The notes under the pieces: model-generated
The model's database searches: none
The model's input: only the letters and a program-made list of their open reading frames with translations
Told to the model about the DNA's origin: nothing
Assembly: GCF_002752655.1 (NCBI RefSeq)
Contig: NZ_CP023737.1
Span: 2,566,001 to 2,630,000, forward strand
Reading direction: 5' to 3'
Length of the DNA: 64,000 nucleotides
Source of the DNA: Methylosinus trichosporium OB3b
GTDB lineage: Bacteria > Pseudomonadota > Alphaproteobacteria > Rhizobiales > Beijerinckiaceae
Program-made: the position numbers and the translations under genes
Shown: positions 36,496 to 47,842 of the stretch, in pieces
Layout of the letters: every line of letters starts with the position of its first letter
How positions within the stretch are numbered: position 1 is the first letter of the stretch

Positions 36496-36737
36496 TTCCG
36501 CTCCAGCCGTGCCACTATCGTCGATTCGGCGGCGGATGGCCATGTCGAAGCGGGCGGGACATCGGGGGTCGGGAGAAGGATAAGATCGGGACGAGGGCCG
36601 CGCGGGACGCGGGACCGCAGGGCGGCTCCGCTTGCCCGGCGCTCGGCCGCGCCTATACTGAGCCGCGCCCCTCGTCATTGCCGAGCGCGGCGAATTTCAA
36701 CGGCGCTGTTGCGTTTTTTCATCCGGGAATTGAATTC

Positions 36738-37511
36738 ATGACTCTGATCGATCGATTGAAACATGTGAAGCGTCGGCTGCTCGGCGGCGTCGGCCGCGCC
36801 AGCAATCGCAAGCTGTTTTTATTCCAGACGCCTCGCCATGGCGTCGATGACCTCGCCGATATCGCGAGCTTCGGCGACGAGCCGGGGACGATCCTCGATG
36901 TCGGCGCCAATATCGGCCAGTCGGCGTTGCGCTTTCGCCTCGCTTTCCCGAAGGCGCGCATCATCAGCCTCGAGCCGGTCTCAGGGACTTTCTCCGAGCT
37001 GCAACGGCGCACCGCCGATCTCGACGTGGATTGCCGGCGCCTGGCGCTCGGCCCGGAGGCGGGCCGCGCCACCATCTATCTTACCGAGCTGTCGGTCACC
37101 AATTCGCTGAAGCGCCCTGCGGCGGAGGAACTGCGCGGCGCCGAGGAGATCGAGGTGGAGACGCTCGACGGCTTCGTCGTCCGCAATGGCCTCGAAGCGA
37201 TCGATCTGCTGAAGATCGACGCCGAGGGCTTCGATCTCGATGTCATTCGCAGCGGCGCGCGCACGCTCGCGGCCGGGCGCGTTCGCTTCATTCTGGTCGA
37301 GGTCGGGTTCAACCCCGGCGACCCGCGCCATCCTCTGTTCGACGATATGCGCGCCGAGCTGACGCCGCATGGTTTCCGCCTGCTCGGCTTTTACGAGCAG
37401 AATCTCGAATGGAGCGGAGAGCCGCGGCTACGCTACGCCAATGCGCTGTTCTGCCGCGACGCTGCGGTTCTCGCGGCGGAGCGCGACCGGCAGGCGCGGC
37501 TCTGCGCGTGA
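36738..37511 (+). CDS. FkbM-family SAM-dependent methyltransferase
   Basis: A 257-residue FkbM-type methyltransferase. The SAM motif ILDVGANIGQSALRF lies near residue 55, followed by IISLEPVSGTF (acid loop) and the family signature DLLKIDAEGFDLDVIRSG near residue 155. The end LGFYEQNLEW is also typical. These enzymes usually O-methylate sugars of surface polysaccharides or secondary metabolites; the substrate is unknown. ATG 36738 is chosen because the frame before it is non-coding in character. The gene stands alone between the methyltransferase gene and the ribosomal operon. Confidence 0.9.
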   Translation: MTLIDRLKHVKRRLLGGVGRASNRKLFLFQTPRHGVDDLADIASFGDEPGTILDVGANIGQSALRFRLAFPKARIISLEPVSGTFSELQRRTADLDVDCRRLALGPEAGRATIYLTELSVTNSLKRPAAEELRGAEEIEVETLDGFVVRNGLEAIDLLKIDAEGFDLDVIRSGARTLAAGRVRFILVEVGFNPGDPRHPLFDDMRAELTPHGFRLLGFYEQNLEWSGEPRLRYANALFCRDAAVLAAERDRQARLCA

Positions 37512-37515
37512 GGGC

Positions 37516-37549
37516 AACAAAAGGGCGGCCGCCCGAAAGGCGCCGCCCT
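37516..37549 (-). terminator. Terminator of the rpsM-rpsK-rpoA-rplQ operon
   Basis: On the minus strand AGGGCGGC (37542-37549) and GCCGCCCT (37522-37529) form an 8-bp stem followed by TTTGTTG. It lies about 25 bp after the rplQ stop and may also stop the convergent FkbM transcript. Confidence 0.8.
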
Positions 37550-37573
37550 CGCATTCTCCCGGACGAAGCGGCC

Positions 37574-37987
37574 TCAGGCGGCCTCTTCCTTCGTCTGCAC
37601 GGGGCCTGAATCCTTGCCCTTGGCGTCGACGTCGCGATCGACGAATTCGATGACGGCGAGCGCGGCGTTGTCGCCATAGCGGAAGCCCGCCTTGAGCACG
37701 CGCGTATAGCCGCCGTTGCGCTCCTTGTAGCGCGGGCCGAGCACGTCGAAGAGCTTCTTGACGAGGTCGACGTCACGCAGCTGCGCGATCGCCTGACGGC
37801 GGGCGTGCAGGTCGCCGCGCTTGCCGAGCGTCACCAGCTTCTCGACCACAGGACGCAGATCCTTGGCCTTCGGCAGGGTGGTGACGATCTGCTCATGCTT
37901 GATGAGCGCCTGAGAAAGATTCATGAACATCGCCTTGCGGTGCTCATGCGTGCGGTTGAACCTGCGCTTCGCGCGACCATGATACAT
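37574..37987 (-). CDS. rplQ: 50S ribosomal protein L17
   Basis: A 137-residue L17. The N-terminus [20 protein letters not shown] and the motif [20 protein letters not shown] are diagnostic. It is somewhat longer than the E. coli protein because of an Ala/Glu/Asp-rich tail ([18 protein letters not shown]), common in alphaproteobacteria. L17 binds 23S rRNA near the exit tunnel. It is the last gene of the alpha operon, followed by a terminator. Confidence 0.98.
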   Translation of the reverse strand: MYHGRAKRRFNRTHEHRKAMFMNLSQALIKHEQIVTTLPKAKDLRPVVEKLVTLGKRGDLHARRQAIAQLRDVDLVKKLFDVLGPRYKERNGGYTRVLKAGFRYGDNAALAVIEFVDRDVDAKGKDSGPVQTKEEAA

Positions 37988-38038
37988 TTGGCGGTCTCCG
38001 TTTTATGCGGCCGCCGTGCCAAGGAACGGCCGTCCAGA

Positions 38039-38104
38039 GCGAATAGGGCATAGCGAATAGCGAGTAGAGATTTTCTATTCGCTACTCGCTATTTCGCTAT
38101 TCGC
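38039..38104. repeat. Palindromic GCGAATAG repeat between rpoA and rplQ
   Basis: The spacer contains several copies of the octamer GCGAATAG and its complement CTATTCGC. Together they form an imperfect long hairpin: GCGAATAGCGAGTAG on the left, TATTCGCTACTCGCTATT on the right, with a short AT loop. It resembles dispersed repeat elements of Rhizobiales intergenic regions. It would form a stable RNA stem between two ribosomal-operon genes. Confidence 0.75.
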
Positions 38105-39124
38105 TCAATAATGCTCTTCGAATCTCTTGGCGAGATCGTCGATATTCTCCGGCGGCCAGCCGGGGACTTCCATGCCGAGATGCAGGCCCATCTGAGCGAG
38201 CACCTCTTTGATCTCGTTCAGCGACTTGCGGCCGAAGTTCGGGGTGCGCAGCATCTCCGCCTCCGACTTCTGGATGAGGTCGCCGATATAGACGATATTG
38301 TCGTTCTTCAGGCAGTTGGCCGAGCGCACCGAGAGCTCGAGCTCGTCGACCTTCTTGAGCAGCGCCGGATTGAAGGCGAGCTGCGGGATCGACGGCGCGG
38401 TCTCCTCGCGGCGCAGCTCCTCGAAGTTCACGAAGACGCTGAGCTGATCCTGCAGGATGCGCGCCGCATAGGCGAGCGAGTCCTCGGGCGAGATCGCGCC
38501 ATTGGTCTCGATGGTCAGCGTCAGCTTGTCATAGTCGAGCACCTGGCCGGCGCGCGTGTTCTCGACGCGGTAGCTGACCTTCTTGACCGGCGAATAGAGG
38601 CTGTCGATCGGGATGAGGCCGATCGGCGCATCCTCGGCGCGGTTGCGGTCGGCCGGCACATAGCCCTTGCCGGTCGCCACCGTGAACTCGACACGGATCT
38701 CCGCGCCCTCGTCGAGCGTGCAGATGACGAGGTCGGGGTTCAGGATCTGCACGTCGCCGGGCGTCTGGATGTCGCCGGCGGTGACCGGGCCGGGGCCGGT
38801 CTTCTTCAGCGTCATGCGCTTGACGCCCTCGGCGTGGTTCTTGATCGCGATGTCCTTGATGTTGAGGACGATGTCGGTCACGTCCTCACGCACGCCGGGG
38901 ATCGAGGAGAACTCGTGCAGCACGCCGTCGATATGGATCGAGGTGATGGCCGAGCCCTGCAGCGAGGAGAGCAGAATGCGGCGCAGCGCATTGCCGAGCG
39001 TCACGCCGAAGCCGCGCTCGAGCGGCTCGGCGACCGCGACGGCGACGCGGCGCGGATCGTCGCCGGCCGTCACCTCGAGCTTGCTGGGCTTGATGAGTTC
39101 CTGCCAGTTCTTCTGGATGCTCAC
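38105..39124 (-). CDS. rpoA: RNA polymerase alpha subunit
   Basis: A 339-residue alpha subunit. The N-terminal assembly domain has [20 protein letters not shown] and the C-terminal domain has [20 protein letters not shown] and [13 protein letters not shown], which contact promoter UP elements and activators. The length is normal for alphaproteobacteria. It is the third gene of the rpsM-rpsK-rpoA-rplQ group, about 105 bp after rpsK. Confidence 0.99.
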   Translation of the reverse strand: MSIQKNWQELIKPSKLEVTAGDDPRRVAVAVAEPLERGFGVTLGNALRRILLSSLQGSAITSIHIDGVLHEFSSIPGVREDVTDIVLNIKDIAIKNHAEGVKRMTLKKTGPGPVTAGDIQTPGDVQILNPDLVICTLDEGAEIRVEFTVATGKGYVPADRNRAEDAPIGLIPIDSLYSPVKKVSYRVENTRAGQVLDYDKLTLTIETNGAISPEDSLAYAARILQDQLSVFVNFEELRREETAPSIPQLAFNPALLKKVDELELSVRSANCLKNDNIVYIGDLIQKSEAEMLRTPNFGRKSLNEIKEVLAQMGLHLGMEVPGWPPENIDDLAKRFEEHY

Positions 39125-39230
39125 TGTGGCGCCTTTCCTTCAGCTCGGCCGGGCTCCGCACGCATCGCGCGACGCCCCTTAGCAATTCGTCCCGATAAAA
39201 CTCTCGGGCGACAAGTCGCCTCGAGACGCG

Positions 39231-39620
39231 TCAGACGCGGCGACGCTTGCGCGGACGGCAGCCATTGTGCGGAATGGGCGTCACATCGCGGATCGAGGTG
39301 ACGGTGAAGCCCGCCGCCTGCAGCGCGCGCAGCGCCGACTCACGACCTGAGCCCGGGCCGGAGACCTCGACCTCGAGCGTGCGCACGCCATGCTCGCCGG
39401 CCTTGCGCGCCGCGTCCTCGGCGGCCATCTGCGCGGCGTAGGGCGTCGATTTGCGCGACCCCTTGAAGCCCATCGAGCCGGCGGACGACCAGGACACAGT
39501 GTTGCCCTGCGCGTCGGTGATGGTGATCATCGTGTTGTTGAACGTCGAATTCACATGCGCGACGCCGGAAACGATGTTCTTGCGCTCCCTGCGGCGAACG
39601 CGCGTGGTCTCTTTTGCCAT
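39231..39620 (-). CDS. rpsK: 30S ribosomal protein S11
   Basis: A 129-residue S11. Motifs are [39 protein letters not shown] and the C-terminal [13 protein letters not shown]. It binds 16S rRNA in the platform near the mRNA exit. It lies 123 bp downstream of rpsM in the alpha operon. Confidence 0.99.
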   Translation of the reverse strand: MAKETTRVRRRERKNIVSGVAHVNSTFNNTMITITDAQGNTVSWSSAGSMGFKGSRKSTPYAAQMAAEDAARKAGEHGVRTLEVEVSGPGSGRESALRALQAAGFTVTSIRDVTPIPHNGCRPRKRRRV

Positions 39621-39743
39621 TGGTCTCTCGTCCTTCGAACGCGCCCGTAATGCCGGGCGCTAGGGCTCGATGTGGGCGGGAGCGCGGCTCGCTCCTCGCC
39701 CAGGTGATCGTCGCGGGCCGAGGCCCGCGACACGGAAAAGGCG

Positions 39744-40112
39744 TTACTTCTTCTTGCCGGCGATCGGCTTCGCCTTGCCCTTGCGGGTGCGGGCGTTGGT
39801 GTGGGTGCGCTGGCCGCGCACCGGCAGCTGGCGGCGATGGCGCAGGCCGCGATAGCAGCCGAGATCCATCAGGCGCTTGATGTTGATCGCCACCTCGCGG
39901 CGCAGATCGCCTTCGACGAGATAGTCGCGGTCGATCGTCTCGCGGATCTGCAGGACTTCGGCGTCGGTCAGCTGGGCGACGCGGCGCTCCGGCGGGATGT
40001 TCACCTTCTCGATGATCTCCTGCGCCTTTTTGGCCCCGATCCCGTGAATATATTGAAGCGCGATGACGACGCGCTTGTTGGTCGGTATGTTGACGCCGGC
40101 AATACGGGCCAT
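39744..40112 (-). CDS. rpsM: 30S ribosomal protein S13
   Basis: A 122-residue S13. It begins [20 protein letters not shown] and ends with the basic [20 protein letters not shown] tail. It contacts the P-site tRNA and the L5 bridge in the ribosome head. In most related genomes adk and secY lie immediately upstream; here the next gene upstream is methylmalonyl-CoA mutase, so rpsM must have its own promoter in the 232-bp spacer 40113-40344. Confidence 0.99.
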   Translation of the reverse strand: MARIAGVNIPTNKRVVIALQYIHGIGAKKAQEIIEKVNIPPERRVAQLTDAEVLQIRETIDRDYLVEGDLRREVAINIKRLMDLGCYRGLRHRRQLPVRGQRTHTNARTRKGKAKPIAGKKK

Positions 40113-40344
40113 GGTTCTCGTCTCTCCATGTCGAGGGCGAGCGGGGAGCTCGCCCGGTTGATGCGCCCGCGTCCGGTGGAGGCCGGCCCTTGCGGGTCGT
40201 GATACGACAACGGCTCCGTTCCCGCTGGCGCGAAACGGAGCCCACTGCCGTGATCGTGAAGTCGCGCTTCCTAGGCGAAAGAAAGCGCCGCGTCAAGTCA
40301 CAAACGTCGCGAATTTCGATCGTGAGCGCTCCCCTGCGCAGCCC

Positions 40345-42504
<2,160 letters not shown>

Positions 42505-42608
42505 CTGGCGCTCTCTGATGGCTTTCGTCGAGTCATAGCCAAAAGGAGCCGGGGGAGCAAAGGGGGACGCGCCGCCAACTTCGGCGCCGCCCCGGCGAGC
42601 CTCCTCGG

Positions 42609-44381
42609 TCAGTCGTCGCCGAGGCCGAGAATCGAGACCTTGGCCGTCGTGATCTCGGTCGGCCACAGCACCTCGGTGAGGCCGGTGGCGGCGGCGACGC
42701 GCTGACCTTTCGAGGTCGAGAAAGTGATGACGCCGCCGCCGACCGCGCCGCCGATCTTCGCGCCCCAGAGCTTTGCGCCCGTGTCCGCGTCCAGCGCGTA
42801 GAAATTGCCGCCCATGTCGCCGAAGAAGACGAGGCCGCCCGCCGTCGGCGCCACGCCGCTCTGCACGGGATAATTGGTCCTGGCGCGCCAGCGCCAGCGG
42901 CCGCTGTCCGCATCCACCGCCTGGAGCCAGCCCGCCCATTGGAACACCGGATCGGCCCGGCCCCACATGTTGAAGGGATTGATGGAATCCTCCCCGGACC
43001 AGGGCGTGAACTTCGCGGCGCCCTCGATCTCCTTCTCGGGCTCGATTCGGACGGTCGTACACCATTGCACCTCGCCGACCATCACCAGATTGTTCTGCGG
43101 ATCGAAGGCGGGCCCGTTCCATTCGGCGCCGCCGACCGAGCCGGGGCAGAAATGCACGCTCCTGTCCGCCGAGAACGGAACATCGGCGTTCTCGATCTTC
43201 GTCATCGGGACTCGATAGAGCCGCTCCTTCGTCTCGAGGTCGAAGCCGTAGAGGTGGCCGTCCTTGGGCGCGACGAGCATCATGCGCCGGCCCGCCGCGG
43301 TGGTGACGAGCGCCGGCGCGGCGGAGACGTCCCAATCGTGCCAATCCTTGTCCAGGATTTTGAAATGGGTCCGATAGGCTCCGGTCCTCGCGTCGAGCGC
43401 GATCACCGAATTCGAATAGAGATTGTCGCCGCCCCGCAGCATCACGTCGAAATCGGGGGCCGGATTGCCGCCCGGCACATAGAGCAGCCCGGCTTGCGGA
43501 TCGAGCGTGTAGGACGTCCAGGTCGCGCCGCCCGAGATCGCCGCGTCGGCGGCCATTTTCCAGCTCGATGCGTCGAGCGGCGTCTCGCCCTGCGGTCCGC
43601 GGGTCGGATCGCCCTCTTGTCTCGGAACGAGATAAAACTCCCAGACGATCCGGCCGGTGGCGGCGTCGAGCGCATACATGCGGCCCTTCACGCCTTTGAA
43701 ATCGCCGCCGGCGTTGCCGATGAAAACGAGGCCGTTCCAGGCGATCGGCGCCGCCGGCGCGCTCTCGCTCTTCTTCGGATCGGCGATCGCAGTCTCCCAC
43801 AGGCGCTCGCCGGTCTTGAAATCATAGGCGAGCACGCGCCCGTCCTGCGTGCCGCGGAACACGCGCCCGTCGAGAAAAGCGACGCCGCGGTTCACGTCCT
43901 GCGGCGTGGCCGGCGCATAGCGCTCGTGCTTGCGCCAGTTCTCGCGGCAGGTGAGCGGGTCGACGGAGAAAGTGTCGTATTGGGTGGAAAACAGCAGCGC
44001 GCCATCCACCATCAGGAGGCCCGAGTTGAAGCCCGTATATTGCCCCGTGTCATAGGTGCAGAGGACGCGAAGCCGGCCCACATTGGCGCGGTCGATCTCC
44101 TTCAGGGAGGAGAAGCGGTCGGAGGTCAGCGTCTTGTTGTAGCTCGGCCACTGGCCGTCGTCCGGCGGCGGCGAGCGAGGCGCGTCTCCCGTGCTCGCGG
44201 CGTCGAAGCCCTCGGCGGTCTCGACCGTCAGCTCGCCCTTCGGCGCGTCGAGATAGCGCCAATAATTGATTCCCATGGCCACGATCGGAACGAAAGCGTT
44301 CCAATTCACATAAATCGCCCCTGCGACCGCGACCCCGACGACAGCGGCGAGGCCGAGCGCGATCATCGTCGCCTTCCTCAT
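42609..44381 (-). CDS. PQQ-dependent dehydrogenase-family protein, membrane-anchored
   Basis: A 590-residue eight-bladed beta-propeller quinoprotein-like protein. Residues about 5-25 are an uncleaved or signal helix ([20 protein letters not shown]). The propeller carries tryptophan-docking repeats (GKLLW-like units such as [30 protein letters not shown]) and a [16 protein letters not shown] segment where the catalytic Asp normally lies. The adjacent-cysteine pair typical of methanol and alcohol dehydrogenases is absent, so substrate and activity are uncertain. Its ATG overlaps the patatin stop (ATGA), so the two are co-translated. It is clearly not the MxaF/XoxF methanol dehydrogenase. Confidence 0.85.
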   Translation of the reverse strand: MRKATMIALGLAAVVGVAVAGAIYVNWNAFVPIVAMGINYWRYLDAPKGELTVETAEGFDAASTGDAPRSPPPDDGQWPSYNKTLTSDRFSSLKEIDRANVGRLRVLCTYDTGQYTGFNSGLLMVDGALLFSTQYDTFSVDPLTCRENWRKHERYAPATPQDVNRGVAFLDGRVFRGTQDGRVLAYDFKTGERLWETAIADPKKSESAPAAPIAWNGLVFIGNAGGDFKGVKGRMYALDAATGRIVWEFYLVPRQEGDPTRGPQGETPLDASSWKMAADAAISGGATWTSYTLDPQAGLLYVPGGNPAPDFDVMLRGGDNLYSNSVIALDARTGAYRTHFKILDKDWHDWDVSAAPALVTTAAGRRMMLVAPKDGHLYGFDLETKERLYRVPMTKIENADVPFSADRSVHFCPGSVGGAEWNGPAFDPQNNLVMVGEVQWCTTVRIEPEKEIEGAAKFTPWSGEDSINPFNMWGRADPVFQWAGWLQAVDADSGRWRWRARTNYPVQSGVAPTAGGLVFFGDMGGNFYALDADTGAKLWGAKIGGAVGGGVITFSTSKGQRVAAATGLTEVLWPTEITTAKVSILGLGDD

Positions 44382-45538
44382 GCGCCCGCTCCTCTCGCCG
44401 AGACGACATCGGCTCGCGACCGCGGCACTCCGTCCTTGGTCAAGTCCAGCGTCACCATGCCTCCGGGCGGGTGCGGGCGGCCGAGCCAATCGGGATGGCT
44501 CAGCGTCGTCTCCACGTCGCGCCTTCCGTCCTCCCAATGGCGCTCCATCGTATAGCGCGAGAACTCGAAATCCTTCGCCGGCCCTTCGCTCGGCGCGGGG
44601 CGGTGGATCAGATGCACGATCGTCGTCGTATATTCGCGGGCGGCCTCGTGCAGAATGCGCCAGTCCGGGTCCTCTCGCAGCTCCTTCGGCGCTTTGGGGC
44701 CGAGCCGGGCGATGGCGGCGGAGAGCTCGTGCAATCGGCGCATCAGATCGGTGTTCATGCGCGTGCGCGAGGAATAGCGAATATCCTTCTCGCGGCTGGC
44801 GACCTCGAGCATCGTGCGCGGCAGCTCGCCGCGCGCGCTGAAGAGGTCGAGCTGAAACAGCAGCAGGTCCCGCCGCGGCCGCTCATAGTCGAGCACATAT
44901 TGCAGCGGCGTGTTCGAGACGAGACCGCCGTCCCAATAGCGCTCGCCCGCGATCTCGATCATCGGCAGGCCCGGCGGCAGCGCGCCGCTCGCCATCACAT
45001 GCTCGGGGCCGATGCGCTCGCGCGCCGTGTCGAAATAATGAAAATTGCCGGTCCGCACATTGACCGAGCCGATGCTGTAGCGGGTCGCGCCGGAGTTGAG
45101 GAGGTCGAAATCGACGAGCGACAGCAGCGTCTCGCGCAGGGGCGCCGTGTCATAGACGCTGAGGCTCTCCGGCGCGTGGCGGAAGCCCGGAAGCGGCGGC
45201 GGCACGCGCGGCCGAAAAAATCCCGGCGCGCCGCATCCCGCGGTGATCGCCGCGCTGGTCTCGTCGAAGAGCTGGACGAACAGCTCCTCGTCATTGATCG
45301 GCGCCGCCGTGATCAGGCTGGAGGCCTCGCGCCAGAACCGGGCCAGCCGCTCCACCCGGCGCTCGGGCGGATTGCCGCAGATGATCGCGCCATTGATCGC
45401 GCCGATCGAGATGGCGGCGACCCAGTCGATCGTCTGGCCGGCGGCGTGCAGCGCCTCATAGGCTCCCGCCTGATAGGAGCCCAACGCGCCGCCGCCCTGA
45501 AGCACGAGCCCCGAGAGCTCGGCGTCGCTTTCGCTCAT
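44378..45538 (-). CDS. Patatin-like phospholipase (DUF3734 type)
   Basis: A 386-residue patatin-family serine hydrolase. The oxyanion loop LVLQGGGALGSYQAG lies near residue 12, the nucleophile motif GxSxG appears as ISIGAIN (Ser-Ile-Gly) near residue 45, and the catalytic Asp motif is YWDGGLVSNTPL near residue 210 (DGG). The C-terminal part (LHELSAAIARLGPKAPKEL...) matches DUF3734. Such enzymes release fatty acids from membrane lipids or PHB-associated substrates. ATG 45538 follows a GGGAGG ribosome site. It is the first gene of a two-gene unit with the PQQ protein. Confidence 0.92.
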   Translation of the reverse strand: MSESDAELSGLVLQGGGALGSYQAGAYEALHAAGQTIDWVAAISIGAINGAIICGNPPERRVERLARFWREASSLITAAPINDEELFVQLFDETSAAITAGCGAPGFFRPRVPPPLPGFRHAPESLSVYDTAPLRETLLSLVDFDLLNSGATRYSIGSVNVRTGNFHYFDTARERIGPEHVMASGALPPGLPMIEIAGERYWDGGLVSNTPLQYVLDYERPRRDLLLFQLDLFSARGELPRTMLEVASREKDIRYSSRTRMNTDLMRRLHELSAAIARLGPKAPKELREDPDWRILHEAAREYTTTIVHLIHRPAPSEGPAKDFEFSRYTMERHWEDGRRDVETTLSHPDWLGRPHPPGGMVTLDLTKDGVPRSRADVVSARGAGA

Positions 45539-45635
45539 ATCGCCTCCCGCCACCGACCGGTTCGGTTGGCGAGGTAACTAGGGCGATGGGAACATCGAGG
45601 CCAATGAACAGCCCTCGTTCGTCATCGCAGCCGGC

Positions 45636-46850
45636 TCACGCCGCCTGCAGCACATCCGCCTCCAGCGCCGCCATGTCGATCGCCGGCGCGAGATCACGCT
45701 CCAGCGCCGCGGCGGCGTCGCGCGCGTCCTCGCGCAGCGCTTCGGCCTCGAAGCGGCGCAGCAGCGCCAACAGGCGGTCGAGCTCGCCGCCGTTCAGCTG
45801 CTCGCAGGCGGTGAGCGCGCGCTGCACCATCAGCAGCGACAGGCGCGCCCCGCCGCCGACGCCGCCGCGATAGCCGAAGGCCTGTTGCGCTTCGAGCGCG
45901 GCGCGGAAGGCCGGCAGCAGATTGGCCGGCATCTTGGCGCGCGCATAGAGCGCGGCGAAGCCCGGGCCGCGGAAATCGCGCACCATCCCGGCGACCCGCT
46001 GCGCGTCGACGCCCGACAATTCGCCGAGCGCGGCCTCGAGCAGCCCGCAATTTCCCGAGAGCAACGCGCGCAACGCCAGGCTCGGCGTCAGCCGCCCGCG
46101 CCGGCGCAGATGCGCGACGAGCGCGCGCACGCCATTGCTCCCGCCCGTCTCATTCGCCTCGGCGACGATGACGACATTGGCTTTCTCGCGCGCCTCGCCG
46201 ACGACGCGCTCCGCGCGCTCGCGTGACAGCCATTCGCGACCGATGACGAAAGAGGCGAGGCTCGCCGCCGTGGCGTCGACGAGATCGCTGCGCACTGCCG
46301 CCGGCAGGAACGGCCGTGACAGCAAAGCCTCGCGCAATTGGGAGTCGTCGCCGAAGCGCTCGATCATGCGGCGCAGCGAGAACACCGGGACCTCGGCGCC
46401 CGGATTGACGGCGAGAGCGATCGAGGCCTCGCAGGCGCCGACTTCGGCGAGAGCCGCGGCGAGACCGCTGGGCACATGGGCGCGCAGCGCGATCGACGTC
46501 TGCGCAAAGACGTCGCCGATCGCAGCGCAATCGATGAGCTCGCTCTCGGTGAGCAGCGGCGAGCGCGACAGCACCAGCGCGGCGATGTCGGACTGGTCAT
46601 TGGCGAGCGCCGCCACGATGGCGTGCGGCGCGTCATGAGAATTGGCGAAGACTTCGGCGAGCTTGCGCCGCACCAGCGGCGAGGGATCGTCGAGCAGGGA
46701 GGCCAGCGCGGTCTCGGTCTCGCGCCGCGCGGCGACGTCGAGATCGGAATGGAGATAGGCCTTCGCGAGGGCTTCGGCCCCGTCGATACGGCGCGCGGTC
46801 GGGGCGGTCTGCGCCCAGTGCAGAAAATCTCTGGCGATCATTTGACTCAT
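45636..46850 (-). CDS. DUF2336 domain protein
   Basis: A 404-residue all-helical protein with HEAT-like repeats, for example LASLLDDPSPLVRRKLAEVF, AIVAALANDQSDIAALVL and LLTESELIDCAAIGDVFAQ. These match the uncharacterised DUF2336 family of alphaproteobacteria. No membrane segment or catalytic motif is visible. The start at ATG 46850 is a choice between two close ATGs (46850 and 46841); no strong ribosome site distinguishes them. It is divergent from the CitE-like gene at 46991. Confidence 0.85.
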   Translation of the reverse strand: MSQMIARDFLHWAQTAPTARRIDGAEALAKAYLHSDLDVAARRETETALASLLDDPSPLVRRKLAEVFANSHDAPHAIVAALANDQSDIAALVLSRSPLLTESELIDCAAIGDVFAQTSIALRAHVPSGLAAALAEVGACEASIALAVNPGAEVPVFSLRRMIERFGDDSQLREALLSRPFLPAAVRSDLVDATAASLASFVIGREWLSRERAERVVGEAREKANVVIVAEANETGGSNGVRALVAHLRRRGRLTPSLALRALLSGNCGLLEAALGELSGVDAQRVAGMVRDFRGPGFAALYARAKMPANLLPAFRAALEAQQAFGYRGGVGGGARLSLLMVQRALTACEQLNGGELDRLLALLRRFEAEALREDARDAAAALERDLAPAIDMAALEADVLQAA

Positions 46851-46990
46851 CGACGCCCTATGTTCTGGAACGGATCGGCGCTGCCGCGGTGGTAGAATCT
46901 CCATTTATGGTAAATTCCCGCTTAAGATCACGGCAGGACGATCGCGCGAAGCATGAACGCCCGACCGCTCGCCCCGAGGAGACCGCGCGC

Positions 46991-47707
46991 ATGCGATCCT
47001 TTCTGCTCGTCACCGCCCAGTCCGATGCGCTCGACGCCGCCCTCGAGAGCGAAGCCGACGCCCTCGTCCTCGACCTCGGCGGGCGCGGCGACGCGCGGGC
47101 GGCCGCGGCCGCTTTTCTCGCTCGTGCGCGGGGCCGGCCGGGTCCGGCGCTCTTCGTGAAGGTCGCGGCGCTCGGCGGGGCCGAGATCGACGACGATCTC
47201 GCGGCGATCGTCGCCGCCGCCGCGCATGGCGTGGCGCTGCCGCGCGCCTGCGGCGGGGCGAGCCTGCAGCATCTCTCCGCCAAGCTCGCCGTCGCCGAAG
47301 CCATGGCCGGCCGCGACGACGGGGCGACGCGCATATTGGCGCTCGCCACGCAGACCCCGGCGGCGATCTTCGCGCTCGGCGATTACGCCGGCGCCTCGAC
47401 GCGGCTCGACGCGCTCGCCTTCGACACCGAGGAGTTGCGCCGCGCGCTCGGCGCCGCGCCCGACGATGCGTCGCTGCGCGAGCCGGGCTCCCCCTTCGCC
47501 CATGCGCGCGCCGGCCTGCGGCTGGCGGCGGCGGCCGCGAAAGTGGCGGCGATCGACCGGCCTTTTCCCGCGCAGGGCGATCCGGCAGGCCTCGCCGCCG
47601 AATGCCGGGCCGCGCGGCGGGATGGATTTGCCGGCAAGCTGGCCGCAGCTTCCTGGCAAGTTCGGGAGATAAACGCGGCTTTCGACGGGGCGAAGGCCAC
47701 GGTATAG
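46991..47707 (+). CDS. HpcH/HpaI (CitE-like) aldolase/lyase family protein
   Basis: A 238-residue CitE-like TIM-barrel protein, shorter than typical citrate lyase beta subunits (about 290). Visible elements are the N-terminal RSFLLVTAQSD, the acid-rich strand ADALVLDLGGRGD (metal loop), PALFVKVAALGGAEIDDDL and VALPRACGG. Parts of the usual Arg and Glu active-site set are hard to recognise (the loop reads GPALFVKV where R-V-N is common), so activity is uncertain. In methylotrophs related proteins act as malyl-CoA lyase or malyl-CoA thioesterase, but I cannot assign this one. It lies alone between divergent and parallel unrelated genes. Confidence 0.7.
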   Translation: MRSFLLVTAQSDALDAALESEADALVLDLGGRGDARAAAAAFLARARGRPGPALFVKVAALGGAEIDDDLAAIVAAAAHGVALPRACGGASLQHLSAKLAVAEAMAGRDDGATRILALATQTPAAIFALGDYAGASTRLDALAFDTEELRRALGAAPDDASLREPGSPFAHARAGLRLAAAAAKVAAIDRPFPAQGDPAGLAAECRAARRDGFAGKLAAASWQVREINAAFDGAKATV

Positions 47708-47842
47708 TCATGGCGCCCAAACGTTCATCATGAGTTCATGAACGCGGTCGCAGCTTGGGCGTCCCATCGGAGCCCCCGGCGGCGAAGGCTCGGGCCATCC
47801 GCTCGCGCCGGCCGCCATGCAGCGTTCAAAGAGACAGTCGAG

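Noticed and set aside
40113..40344. Cobalamin riboswitch for the mutase or a ribosomal leader for rpsM.
   Set aside because: The mutase is transcribed away from this side only at its 3' end, and I could not find a B12 box or a recognisable ribosomal-protein binding fold by eye.
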